Part shown: in pieces, positions 56,450 through 64,000 of the stretch
How the letters are laid out: every line of letters begins with the position of its first letter
Position numbering within the stretch: position 1 is the first letter of the stretch
DNA from: Stenotrophomonas sp. MYb238
Lineage (GTDB): Bacteria > Pseudomonadota > Gammaproteobacteria > Xanthomonadales > Xanthomonadaceae
Assembly: GCF_009496535.1 (NCBI RefSeq)
Contig: NZ_WIDL01000017.1
Location: 1 to 64,000 of the forward strand
Direction of reading: 5' to 3'
DNA: 64,000 nucleotides
Translations under genes and position numbers: made by a program
The notes under the pieces: generated by a model
Told to the model about the DNA's origin: nothing
Database searches by the model: none
The model's input: the letters and a program-made list of their open reading frames with translations, nothing else

Positions 56450-58218
56450 CGCCCTTCCCGCCTGCGCCGCTCGTATTCGAGCTGGAATTTCGCCTTCAAC
56501 AGATCGCCCGGCTCGTCGGGCACGCGCTGCATCCACGCCTCGACCGCCTGCCGCCGCTCGCGCTCCTGCGGGCTCATCGCCGCCTGCGCCGCGTGCTTTC
56601 CGGGGTCGTCGCCATCGGCCTGCTGCTGCCGGCGCATCGCCTCGGCCATGCGATCGCGCTGGGCCTGGTCGGCCTGCTGCTGGCCTTGGGCATCTTCCGC
56701 TTCCGGCGCCTTGCGCTGCGCGTCCGGCGACGGCTGGCCCTTGTCCTGCTGCGGCGGCGCGTTCTGCTGCCGGTCCTGCGACGGCGGCTGCCGCTGCTGC
56801 GACCGATCCTGCTGCGATCCGTCCTGCGGCTTGCCTTGCGGCTGTTCGCCGGGCGAATCCTTCCGCTGCTGCGCATCGGGCTTGTTCTGCTGCCCGCCGC
56901 TCTGCTGCCCGGGCGGCGGCCGGCGCTTGCGCGCGGCGTCGACCGCGGCGCGGTTGGCCTTCGCGTCGGCCATGTCCGGCCGCTGCTTCAAGGCGCGGTC
57001 GTAGGCATCGATCGCCTCGTCGTAGCGGCCCTGCCGCGCCAGCGCGTTGCCCAGGTTGTACCAGCCCTGTTCGTTGTCGATGCCCTCGAAGCGGCGCTGC
57101 GCGCCGGCGAAGTCGCCCTTGCGGTAGGCCTCGACGCCTTCAGCCATGCGCTGGTGGTCGCGCTGGTCGGCGCGTTGCCACCAGCCGCCGCTTTCCGCCG
57201 CATGCGCCGGCACCGCCAGCGGCAGCCACAGGCACAGCACGACGGCCGCCAATGCCTGCCGGCACCGCCGGAATGCCAGCAGCGCGACCAGCAGCAGCGG
57301 CGGTAGCAGCCAGTAGCCCTCGTCCTGCCAGGTCCTGTCGACGCCGCGGCCGGGACGATCGCCGTCGGCCGCCTGCGGTTGCAGTACGCCCAGCGCGTGC
57401 AGGTCCGCATCGGTGGCCGACAGCCGCGCGTAGCGGCCGCCGCCGGCGACGGCCAGCGCGCGCAGCGTGCCTTCGTCCAGCCGCGCCTGGCCGATCTGCC
57501 CTTCGCGGTCGCGGTAGGCGGCGCCGACCGGCGTGCCCAGTCCCAGCGCCGATACGCGGTAGCCGGCCGCGCGCAGGCGCATGGCCTGGGCGCTCGCCGC
57601 GGCGTCGGCGTGGTCGCTGAGCAGCAGGATCACGCCATCGCGCGCGCTGGCCTGGTGCAGCAGGTCGCCGGCCCATTCCAGCGCCTTGTCCGCGCGCTGC
57701 CCGTCCACCGGCATGATGTCCGGCGCCAGCGCGTCGAGGAACAGCGCGACGTTGCCGGCGTCGTCGGTGAGCGGCGCCACGGTGAAGGGCTCGTCGGCAT
57801 AGGCCACCAGCGCCACCCCTCCGCCGCGGCGCTCGCGCAGCAGCGTCGCCAGCTTGGCCCGCGCCTGCAGCAGCCGGCTCGGCGGCAGGTCCGGTGCCGC
57901 GATGGTGCTGGACATGTCCAGCACCACCACCAGCGGCGTCTTCGATTCCCACAGCGGCTGCTCGACCTGGCGCCAGCTGGGGCCGGCCAGGGCGAGCACC
58001 GCCAGCAGCAGGCCGGCCAGCAGGGCCAGCCATCGGCCGATGCCGCGCCGGCCTCCGCCCACCAACAGGTGCGGCAGCAGGTGCGCATCCACCGCGCTGC
58101 GCCAGTCGCCGCCGCGCCGGCGCCGGTACCAGCCGCCCAGCAGCGCGGCCGGCAGCAGCAACAGCGCCCACAGCCAATCCGGGCGGATGAAATGCAGGCT
58201 GTCCCAGAAGGCGATCAT
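56446..58218 (-). CDS. batB: BatB/BatC fusion: VWA domain membrane protein with TPR tail
   Basis: A 590-residue protein. The N-terminus is BatB-like: two membrane segments (about 12-30 and 60-80), then a VWA domain (about 90-290) with DMSSTIAAP in place of a standard DxSxS MIDAS. A third membrane stretch (about 310-345) precedes TPR-like helices (about 370-440, QGWYNLGNALARQGRYDEAIDAYDRAL). The last part is a Gln/Pro/Asp-rich low-complexity region (about 450-540). BatC is a separate TPR gene in Leptospira and Bacteroidetes. The MIDAS serines are only partly kept (Asp, then Ser-Ser), so metal binding is uncertain. Confidence 0.85.
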   Translation of the reverse strand: MIAFWDSLHFIRPDWLWALLLLPAALLGGWYRRRRGGDWRSAVDAHLLPHLLVGGGRRGIGRWLALLAGLLLAVLALAGPSWRQVEQPLWESKTPLVVVLDMSSTIAAPDLPPSRLLQARAKLATLLRERRGGGVALVAYADEPFTVAPLTDDAGNVALFLDALAPDIMPVDGQRADKALEWAGDLLHQASARDGVILLLSDHADAAASAQAMRLRAAGYRVSALGLGTPVGAAYRDREGQIGQARLDEGTLRALAVAGGGRYARLSATDADLHALGVLQPQAADGDRPGRGVDRTWQDEGYWLLPPLLLVALLAFRRCRQALAAVVLCLWLPLAVPAHAAESGGWWQRADQRDHQRMAEGVEAYRKGDFAGAQRRFEGIDNEQGWYNLGNALARQGRYDEAIDAYDRALKQRPDMADAKANRAAVDAARKRRPPPGQQSGGQQNKPDAQQRKDSPGEQPQGKPQDGSQQDRSQQRQPPSQDRQQNAPPQQDKGQPSPDAQRKAPEAEDAQGQQQADQAQRDRMAEAMRRQQQADGDDPGKHAAQAAMSPQERERRQAVEAWMQRVPDEPGDLLKAKFQLEYERRRREGR

Positions 58219-59207
58219 CGACGCCGCCCCGGCCAGGCCAGCGCCAGCAGGCCCAGCAGCAATGCCGCCGCCAGCGGCCATGCGTAGCGTTCCAGGCGCG
58301 GGCGCAGCGCCGGACCGGCGCTACGCACCGGTTCCAGCCGGTCCAGCTCGGCGTAGATGCCGGCCAGCTCGCCGGTGTCGCGCGCGCGGAAGAAACGTCC
58401 GCCGGTGTCGCTGGCGATGCGCGCCAGGGTGTCCTCGTCGATCTGGTCCTCGCCGGGCACCTGCAGGCCGAACAGCGAGAACCCGCCGCTGCCGCCGAAG
58501 GCGATGGTATGCACGCGCACGCCCTCGGCCTTGGCCAGCTCGGCGGCCTTCAGCGGGTCGAGCACGCCGGCGGTGTTGACGCCGTCGGTCAGCAGGATCA
58601 GTACGCGTTGGCCTTCGGGCTGCTCGCGCAGGCGCTTGACCGCCAGCGCGATGGCGTCGCCCAGCGCGGTCTCGCGCCCGGCCAGCCCGACCACGCTGTC
58701 GCGCAGCTGCGCGCGCACGCTGGCGCGGTCGCGGGTCAGCGGCGTCAGCGCATAGGCGCGCTGCCCGAATACCAGCAGGCCGATGCTGTCGCCTTCGCGG
58801 CGGTCGAGGAAGTCGGCCAGCACCGCCTTGGCCGCGGTGAGGCGGTCCACCACGCGGCCGCCGAGCTGCATGTCGTCCTCGCTCATGCTGCCGGACAGGT
58901 CCACGGCCAGCATCATCTGCCGCGCCTGTCGCGGCGGTTCGACCGGCTCGCCCAGTTGCTGCGGACGCGCGGCCGCCGCGCACAGGCAGAGCCAGCCCAG
59001 CCACAGCAGCAGCGTGCGCAGGGAAGCACCGCGCCGGCGCGCCGCCGTCACCTGCAACCGCGCCGGCGCCCAGGGCACCCGCAGCGCCGGGCCGCTGCCG
59101 GCGCGCAGCGGCCACAGCCCCATCAGCAACGGCAGCGGCGCGGCCAGCCACAGCCACGGCCAGGCGAACTCCGGCAGTCCGCTCAACAGCGCGGGCAGGC
59201 GGTCCAT
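58215..59207 (-). CDS. batA: BatA-like VWA-domain membrane protein
   Basis: A 330-residue protein with two N-terminal membrane segments, a VWA domain (about 95-285) with the complete MIDAS motif DLSGSMSE (about 102-109), the conserved Thr/Asp loop LTDGVNT, and a C-terminal membrane span (about 305-322). This is the Aerotolerance BatA form. ATG 59207 shares one base with the DUF4381 stop; a GTG directly before it is the alternative. Partner of the BatB/C, BatD and MoxR genes. Confidence 0.88.
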   Translation of the reverse strand: MDRLPALLSGLPEFAWPWLWLAAPLPLLMGLWPLRAGSGPALRVPWAPARLQVTAARRRGASLRTLLLWLGWLCLCAAAARPQQLGEPVEPPRQARQMMLAVDLSGSMSEDDMQLGGRVVDRLTAAKAVLADFLDRREGDSIGLLVFGQRAYALTPLTRDRASVRAQLRDSVVGLAGRETALGDAIALAVKRLREQPEGQRVLILLTDGVNTAGVLDPLKAAELAKAEGVRVHTIAFGGSGGFSLFGLQVPGEDQIDEDTLARIASDTGGRFFRARDTGELAGIYAELDRLEPVRSAGPALRPRLERYAWPLAAALLLGLLALAWPGRRR

Positions 59208-59662
59208 CACCGGCGCTGCTCCATCAGGCCGACGAAGCGCTCGCGCGCCAGCGCGCAGGCGCGCGCGGCCTGCGCCTGATCGACCTGGCGGCGGAAACCG
59301 CCGTCGATCAGCAGGCGACCGTCGCCTTCGCTGAAATCGCGGCGCGCCTGTCCGTCAAGGAAACGCAGCCAGTCCTCACCCTGCAGCAGGGCCGCCTGCG
59401 GCGCGCAACGCCGGGCGGCGCGCCGCAGCAGTTCGGAAGCCGCGCCCAGGCGCGCCGCCGACCCGTCCGCTGCCACCACTCCCCCGTCGAACAGGGCGGA
59501 CCAGCGTCGCCGCCGGCGCGCGCGGCGTCCGCGCAGCGCGGCGACCGCCAGCACGACGAGCGCCACCGCGGCCAGCACCAGCCACCAGCCAGGCGCGGGC
59601 GGCCACCAGCCGGGGGCGGCAGGCAGGTGCACGTCACGCAGCGGCAGGGATGTGGCGGTCAT
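59207..59662 (-). CDS. DUF4381-family membrane protein
   Basis: A 151-residue protein with a short N-terminal periplasmic part, one membrane segment (about 27-47, GWWLVLAAVALVVLAVAALRG), a basic stretch (RRARRRRR), and a cytoplasmic helical domain (LLRRAARRCAPQAALLQGEDWLRFLDGQ). This is the DUF4381 layout that is usual between DUF58 and batA genes. Its ATG overlaps the DUF58 stop by four bases. Function is unknown beyond the operon. Confidence 0.85.
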   Translation of the reverse strand: MTATSLPLRDVHLPAAPGWWPPAPGWWLVLAAVALVVLAVAALRGRRARRRRRWSALFDGGVVAADGSAARLGAASELLRRAARRCAPQAALLQGEDWLRFLDGQARRDFSEGDGRLLIDGGFRRQVDQAQAARACALARERFVGLMEQRR

Positions 59663-60651
59663 GCGCCGGCCTTGGCCACGGCCGCGTCCAGCCAGGCGTC
59701 GCTGGCCTCGTCGGTGGCCAGCACCCGCACCCGGATGCGGCGGCCGGGCAAGGCCTGGCACAGCGCCTCGACCGGCGCGACGAAGGCCGCATGCCAGGCA
59801 TCGCGGACCGCATCGGCCGCCAAATCCAGTTCCATGCGCCCGCCTGCCGCCGCCACCGGCAGCAGGCAGCGCGGCGGCTGCATCTCCAGCGGATCGACCA
59901 GCAACAGCAGGCTCACGTCCACGTGCATGGCCAGCGCCGACCAGGTGGCGGGCGCGACGGCCAGGGCGCTGGCCGGATCGGCCAGCACCAGCGCCCGCGC
60001 GCCCGGATGCAGCAGGCGCGTCGCACGTTCCAGCGCGGACTGCAGCCCGGTGCCGTCCGCGGCCGGCGCGCGGTACCAGCGCACCAGCGCATCGAGCACG
60101 CGCAGCACGCCGCGCATGCCGCCCGCGGGCGGCACCAGTCCGTCCTCGCGTCCGCCGCACAGCGCCGCCACGCGGTCGCCGTCGCGCAGCGCGGACCAGG
60201 CCGCGACCGCACCGGCGCGCGCGGCCTGCACCGATTTGAACCGCGTGCGGGTGCCGAAATACAGGGAAGGCGCGGTATCGGCCACGATCAGGGTCAGCCG
60301 CTCGCGCTCGGCCTGGAAGGTCTTGGTATGGGTGAAACCGGTACGCGCACTCAGCTTCCAGTCGATGTGGCGCGCGTCGTCGCCGGCCACGTACTCGCGC
60401 GACTCGGCGTATTCCATGCCGCGTCCGCGCTGCGCCGAGGTCGCGCGCGCGGACACGCCGCGCTGCCCACGGCGCGGGTCGCGCGCGCGCAGCGCCGAAC
60501 GCCGCAACGCGATCAGTTCGGCCAGCGAAGGGGCGATGCCCTCGGATGCGGGAAACGGGGAATCGGAAACCGGGATCGACGCTTCGCCACCGGCTGACAG
60601 GCCCGGTGATACCGCCCTTCCCCCGTCCCCACTCCCGCTTCCCCGCTTCAT
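59659..60651 (-). CDS. DUF58-family protein
   Basis: A 330-residue cytoplasmic protein with the DUF58 signature SREYVAGDDARHIDWKLSAR (about residues 85-104) followed by a VWA-like fold (about 120-300). It is usually encoded next to MoxR ATPases. The N-terminal stretch (about 1-40) is variable, with SGSGDG and PVSDSPFPASEG. ATG 60651 shares one base with the moxR stop. The DUF58 family's molecular role is not settled; it is thought to work with MoxR on a VWA partner. Confidence 0.87.
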   Translation of the reverse strand: MKRGSGSGDGGRAVSPGLSAGGEASIPVSDSPFPASEGIAPSLAELIALRRSALRARDPRRGQRGVSARATSAQRGRGMEYAESREYVAGDDARHIDWKLSARTGFTHTKTFQAERERLTLIVADTAPSLYFGTRTRFKSVQAARAGAVAAWSALRDGDRVAALCGGREDGLVPPAGGMRGVLRVLDALVRWYRAPAADGTGLQSALERATRLLHPGARALVLADPASALAVAPATWSALAMHVDVSLLLLVDPLEMQPPRCLLPVAAAGGRMELDLAADAVRDAWHAAFVAPVEALCQALPGRRIRVRVLATDEASDAWLDAAVAKAGA

Positions 60652-61661
60652 CACGGCAACGGCACGCGGTCGAGCAGCGCGGCCACCAGGCGCTCGCCGT
60701 CCCAGCCCTCGGCCGCCGCTTCGTAGCTGGGCAGGATCCGGTGCCGCAACACGTCCGGCGCGACCGAACGCACGTCGTCCGGCGTCACGTAGTCGCGCCC
60801 GGACAACCAAGCCTTGGCCCGCGCGCAGCGCTCCAGCGCGATGGAACCGCGCGGGCTCGCGCCCCAGGCGATGCGCCGCGCCAGCGGCGCGTCATAGGCC
60901 GAGGCATCGCGCGAGGCCAGCACCAGTTCGACCAGGTAGCGCTCCAGCTGCGGCGCCATGTGCAGTTCCAGCACCGCGCGGCGCGCCTGTTCGACCTGCT
61001 GCAGCGACAGCTTCTCCACGCGCACCGGCGCCGCATCCATCTCGCGCAGCGCGCGTTCGCGCGCCAGCCGCAGGATCTCGGTTTCCGCCCCGGCATCGGG
61101 ATAACCGATGCGCACGTGCATCAGGAAACGGTCCAGCTGCGCTTCGGGCAGCGGGAAGGTGCCTTCCTGCTCGATCGGGTTCTGCGTGGCCATGACCAAA
61201 AACACCGCCGGCAGCGGATAGGTCTTCCTGCCGACCGTCACCTGCCGCTCGCCCATCGCCTCCAGCAGGGCCGACTGCACCTTGGCCGGCGCGCGGTTGA
61301 TCTCGTCGGCCAGCAGGATCGGATGGAACACGGGCCCCGGCTGGAACTCGAAGCGCCCTTCCTGCGGACGCCAGATGTCGGTGCCGGTCAGGTCGGCGGG
61401 CAGCAGGTCGGGCGTGAACTGGATGCGCGCGAAGTTGGCGTCGATGCGCGAGGCCAGCGCGCGGATCGCGGTGGTCTTGGCCAGCCCGGGCGCGCCTTCC
61501 ACCAACAGGTGGCCGTCGGCCAGCAAGGCGACCAGCAGGCGCTCGACCAGTACCGACTGGCCGACGATCTCGGTGGCCAGGGCATCGCGCAGGGCGATGA
61601 AGGCCGCGTGCAGGCCGTTATCGGCGGCCGGCGGTTCGGGCATGTGCGGAGGCAGGTTCAT
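60651..61661 (-). CDS. MoxR-family AAA+ ATPase
   Basis: A 336-residue AAA+ ATPase, first gene of the bat operon. Walker A is EGAPGLAKTTA (about 55-65), Walker B LLADEINRAP, and sensor 1 ATQNPIEQEGTFPLPEAQLDRF. MoxR proteins act as chaperones for VWA-domain partners; here the partners would be the DUF58 and Bat proteins. It is preceded by pilQ and its terminator-like hairpin, with about 125 bp between the stop of pilQ and the moxR start for a promoter. Confidence 0.93.
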   Translation of the reverse strand: MNLPPHMPEPPAADNGLHAAFIALRDALATEIVGQSVLVERLLVALLADGHLLVEGAPGLAKTTAIRALASRIDANFARIQFTPDLLPADLTGTDIWRPQEGRFEFQPGPVFHPILLADEINRAPAKVQSALLEAMGERQVTVGRKTYPLPAVFLVMATQNPIEQEGTFPLPEAQLDRFLMHVRIGYPDAGAETEILRLARERALREMDAAPVRVEKLSLQQVEQARRAVLELHMAPQLERYLVELVLASRDASAYDAPLARRIAWGASPRGSIALERCARAKAWLSGRDYVTPDDVRSVAPDVLRHRILPSYEAAAEGWDGERLVAALLDRVPLP

Positions 61662-61716
61662 AGGCGCAGTTTGACCGATCCACGATGAAATGGTTCATCG
61701 CGCCGGCCCGCAACGG

Positions 61717-61742
61717 GAAAGGCCGCCTTGCGGCGGCCTTTC
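61717..61742 (-). terminator. Hairpin between pilQ and moxR
   Basis: Arms GAAAGGCCGCC / GGCGGCCTTTC (11 bp, perfect) around TTGC, 44 bases after the pilQ stop on the minus strand. No T-run; probably ends pil transcription. Confidence 0.7.
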
Positions 61743-61765
61743 GGTGATCGTCCGGGTGGTCGGAC

Positions 61766-61795
61766 TCAGTTCGGCTCAGTTCGGCTCAGTTCGGC
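61766..61795. repeat. Three tandem 10-bp units at the pilQ stop
   Basis: CTCAGTTCGG repeated three times (the last read is CTCAGTTCGG then CTTGGC), covering the pilQ stop. On the minus strand each copy supplies a TGA, in three different frames because the period is 10. Confidence 0.7.
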
Positions 61796-63672
61796 TTGGC
61801 GACGCGCAGGATCTTCGGGGTCACGAACACCAGCAGTTCGGCCTTGTCCTTGCTGCGGCCACGCTTCTTGAACAGGTTGCCCAGGAACGGGATGTCGCCC
61901 AGGAACGGCACCTTGGCCACGCTGCTGCGGTCGTTGAACTCGTAGACGCCGCCGATCACCACGGTCTGGCCGTCGTCCACCAGCACCGCGGTGTTGATCT
62001 CGCGGCGGTTGATGATCGGCACGGTGCCGTAGTCGGTCACTTCCAGCATGCTGTCGACCTCGTCCTTCTTCACGTTCATGTTGAGGAAGACGCGGTTGTC
62101 CTTGGTAATGGTCGGGGTGACCTTCAGTTCCAGCAGCACTTCCTTGAACTGCACGTTGGCCGTCGGCGCGCCGCCGGCGCCACCGCCGCCGGAGATGGTG
62201 ACGTAGCCGATTTCCTTGCCCTGCTTGATCACGCCTTCGCGCTGGTTGGCGGTGACGATGCGCGGGTTGGAGACCACTTCGCCGCGTCCTTCCTCCTGCA
62301 TGGCCGACAGTTCCACGTCCAGCGAGAAGCCGCCGCGCAGCAGGGTGTAGGCGATCGAGCTGGCCGGCGTCTCGGTGTACGTGCCGGCCGGCAGGTTCAC
62401 GTTGAGCCCACGGCCGGTGGAGGTGTTGCCGATCGTGCCGAGCGAGCCGCCGTACGCGTCGCCTCTGCCGGTGACAGGATTGCGGTTGTTGACGTTGACG
62501 CCGAACTTCGCGCCGAGGTCGCGCGCGAAGGTATCGGTCGCGATCACGATGCGCCCCTCGATCAGCACCTGGTCGACCGGCCGGTCGATCACCGCGATCA
62601 GCTCGCGCATCTGCGCGATCTTCTTCGGGATGTCGCTGACCATCAGCGTATTGGTGCGCTCGTCGGCCACGATCATGCCGCGCTGGGACAGGAAGCCGTT
62701 CTCGCGCTGCCCGCCACCGGTCCCGCCACCACCGGTCGTGCCGTTGTTGCCGATGCCCTTGGCCTCGGTCAGGGCTTTGAAGATCGCCTCGGCGCTGTGG
62801 TAGTTGATCTGGATGTAGTCGGTCACCAGGTTCTCGCGCTCTTCGATGGCGATGCGCGCGTCTTCCTTCTCCTGCTCGAACTTGGCCAGCTCAGGCTGCG
62901 GCGCGACCCAGATCACCCCGCCATCGCGACGCTTGTCCAGGCCCTTGGCGCGCAGGACGATGTCCAGCGCCTGGTCCCAGGGCACGTTGACAAGGCGCAG
63001 GGTCACGTTGCCCTGCACGGTGTCGGAGGCGACCACGTTGAGGTTGGACTCCTCCGCGATCAGCTGCAGCACGGTGCGAACCGGCACGTCCTGGAAATTG
63101 AACGTCACCGGGCGGCCGCTGTAGCCGCGTGCGGCCACGGTCGCGGCCGCCTGCGCCACGGTCGTGGAGGTCACCGCACCGGTGGCGGCCTGTTCCTGGC
63201 GTGGCGAGATTTCCACCACGTACTCGTTGCCGGACTGGTAGGCCAGCGACTCGAACGCGCCCCGGGTGCTGAGCACCAGCTGCGAGCCCTTGCCCGACGG
63301 CCTGGCGTCGATGCGCTGCACCGGCGTGGCGAAGTCCACCACGTTCAACGGCCGCTGCAGTTCGGCCGGCAGGGTCGCGTTGCCCATGTCGACCACGACG
63401 TCGTTGCCCTGCGTCCGCAGGTCGGGACTGGCGCCCTGCCCGTCGAACTGCAGGATGAGGCGGCCGGCGCCATCGTCGCCGCGCTTGAAGTCGACCTTGG
63501 TGACCGCGACGGCCGCCGCCGGCTGCACGGCCGGAGCAACCGGCGCGGTAGCCGCGGCGAAGGCCGCGAACGGAGAGCCGCAGGCCAATGCCAGCGCAAC
63601 TCCCAATGCGCGGGCGTGGACCATCGCTTGGCGCCGGGCGGGACGCAGGCTCAGGGCTTTGGAAAAAGTCAT
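61786..63672 (-). CDS. pilQ: Type IV pilus secretin PilQ
   Basis: A 628-residue outer-membrane secretin through which pili leave the cell. It has a signal peptide (about 1-40), an AMIN domain (about 55-150), an STN/N0-like domain (VPVRTVLQLIAEESNLNVVASD), an N1/KH region (SDIPKKIAQMRELIAVIDRP), a Gly-rich insertion (GGGGTGGG), and the secretin barrel ending QTVVIGGVYEFNDRS, VPFLGDIPFLGNLFK and LLVFVTPKIL. ATG 63672 with GGGGA before it is preferred; ATG 63693 directly follows the pilP stop. Confidence 0.96.
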   Translation of the reverse strand: MTFSKALSLRPARRQAMVHARALGVALALACGSPFAAFAAATAPVAPAVQPAAAVAVTKVDFKRGDDGAGRLILQFDGQGASPDLRTQGNDVVVDMGNATLPAELQRPLNVVDFATPVQRIDARPSGKGSQLVLSTRGAFESLAYQSGNEYVVEISPRQEQAATGAVTSTTVAQAAATVAARGYSGRPVTFNFQDVPVRTVLQLIAEESNLNVVASDTVQGNVTLRLVNVPWDQALDIVLRAKGLDKRRDGGVIWVAPQPELAKFEQEKEDARIAIEERENLVTDYIQINYHSAEAIFKALTEAKGIGNNGTTGGGGTGGGQRENGFLSQRGMIVADERTNTLMVSDIPKKIAQMRELIAVIDRPVDQVLIEGRIVIATDTFARDLGAKFGVNVNNRNPVTGRGDAYGGSLGTIGNTSTGRGLNVNLPAGTYTETPASSIAYTLLRGGFSLDVELSAMQEEGRGEVVSNPRIVTANQREGVIKQGKEIGYVTISGGGGAGGAPTANVQFKEVLLELKVTPTITKDNRVFLNMNVKKDEVDSMLEVTDYGTVPIINRREINTAVLVDDGQTVVIGGVYEFNDRSSVAKVPFLGDIPFLGNLFKKRGRSKDKAELLVFVTPKILRVAKPN

Positions 63673-63693
63673 CGTGCTATCCCCAATAATCAT

Positions 63694-63999
63694 TCATCGA
63701 TCGTCAAGCGCCAGCGAGGCCGGGCGTTCCAGCCAGCCGCCGGCACCATCGGGCACCAGTTCAATCAGCTCAATGCCGTCCTCGCGCACACCGGTGACGC
63801 GGCCATCGCTCTGGCCCAGGTACACGCCGGGACGGACGCGGTAGGTCACCTTGTCCGGCCCCATCACCAGCGCCACCATGCTGGCGCCCTTGCCGATCGT
63901 CCCCACCATGTCCAGGCTGTCGAGCGGGAACGCTTCCAGCGGCTCCTTGCGGCGGTTCGGATCCGGCCGCAGCGAGCTGCCCCCATCCGGATTGGCCCA
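63694..63999 (-). CDS. pilP: Type IV pilus assembly lipoprotein PilP, C-terminal part (runs off window)
   Basis: The last ~101 codons of pilP; the start lies beyond the window edge. The visible residues include RRKEPLEAFPLDSLDMVGT and VYLGQSDGRVTGVREDGIELIELVPD, the PilP beta-sandwich signature. It ends directly against the pilQ start codon region. PilP is an inner-membrane-anchored lipoprotein that ties the PilMNO platform to PilQ. Confidence 0.88.
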   Translation of the reverse strand, partial: WANPDGGSSLRPDPNRRKEPLEAFPLDSLDMVGTIGKGASMVALVMGPDKVTYRVRPGVYLGQSDGRVTGVREDGIELIELVPDGAGGWLERPASLALDDR

Positions 64000-64000
64000 G

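Noticed and set aside
56446-58218. Separate batC gene inside the batB frame
   Set aside because: The frame is continuous from the VWA to the TPR and Gln-rich tail, with no stop, overlapping start or ribosome site between them, so a fusion is the simpler reading.

Overview
The window is high-GC, densely packed gammaproteobacterial chromosome, most likely from the family Xanthomonadaceae (Stenotrophomonas, Pseudoxanthomonas, Lysobacter or a relative). This is inferred from three things: type IV pilus genes (pilP-pilQ) next to a moxR-DUF58-bat operon, a cysNC fusion with cysJIH, and many intergenic GTAG...CTAC palindromic (REP-type) repeats. No rRNA, tRNA, CRISPR, prophage or insertion sequence was seen. 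Nearly everything reads as core chromosome.

Layout. 0-11 kb: mixed housekeeping genes (SLC13-type permease, Rieske protein, FAH-family hydrolase, MscL, secreted M28 peptidase, NAD synthetase, a 64-residue orphan, SpoU-type RNA methyltransferase, AGCS symporter). 11-15.8 kb: an RND pump with its lipoprotein adaptor and a GNAT enzyme. 16.2-30.7 kb: assimilatory sulfate reduction. cysD-cysNC diverges from cysJ-cysI-cysH, and a cysB-like regulator diverges from cysG-cysK. Between these halves sits a BLUF photoreceptor and a copper-type TonB receptor with a His-rich DUF2946 protein. 31-37.2 kb: macrodomain protein, class I aldolase, pyruvate kinase, HAD phosphatase, phosphoglycerate kinase. 37.3-45.6 kb: GNAT, DUF3999-DUF2339 membrane pair, GAPDH, OmpW with a perfect FNR-type site, S1/P1 nuclease, small secreted protein. 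45.7-49.4 kb: BlaI-type repressor and M56 peptidase/TonB-C sensor, divergent from an acetyl-CoA hydrolase/transferase-like gene. 49.5-54.2 kb: two VOC proteins, transketolase, a dicarboxylate/amino-acid symporter. 54.7-61.7 kb: a six-gene overlapping moxR-DUF58-DUF4381-batA-batB/C-batD operon. 61.8-64 kb: pilQ and the end of pilP.

How the genes fit together. The cys genes make a nearly complete route from sulfate to cysteine: CysD/CysNC activate sulfate, CysH reduces PAPS, CysIJ reduces sulfite with siroheme from CysG, and CysK assimilates sulfide. Aldolase, GAPDH, PGK, pyruvate kinase and transketolase all lie on the minus strand within about 21 kb, giving a loose central-carbon neighbourhood.

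The most unusual material is non-coding. There are two vestigial tandem copies of the 3' end of the HAD phosphatase gene, one with a 48-bp in-frame deletion. There is a nested dyad operator in front of blaI, four copies of an 8-mer upstream of pyk, and three sets of tandem intergenic repeats. A family of REP elements shows stems that co-vary or are hybrid, and one of them encodes the tail of a GNAT protein. I did not find a clearly new multi-gene system. The best candidates for new biology are the blaI/M56 locus, the BLUF-copper insert in the cys cluster, and the gph tail duplication.
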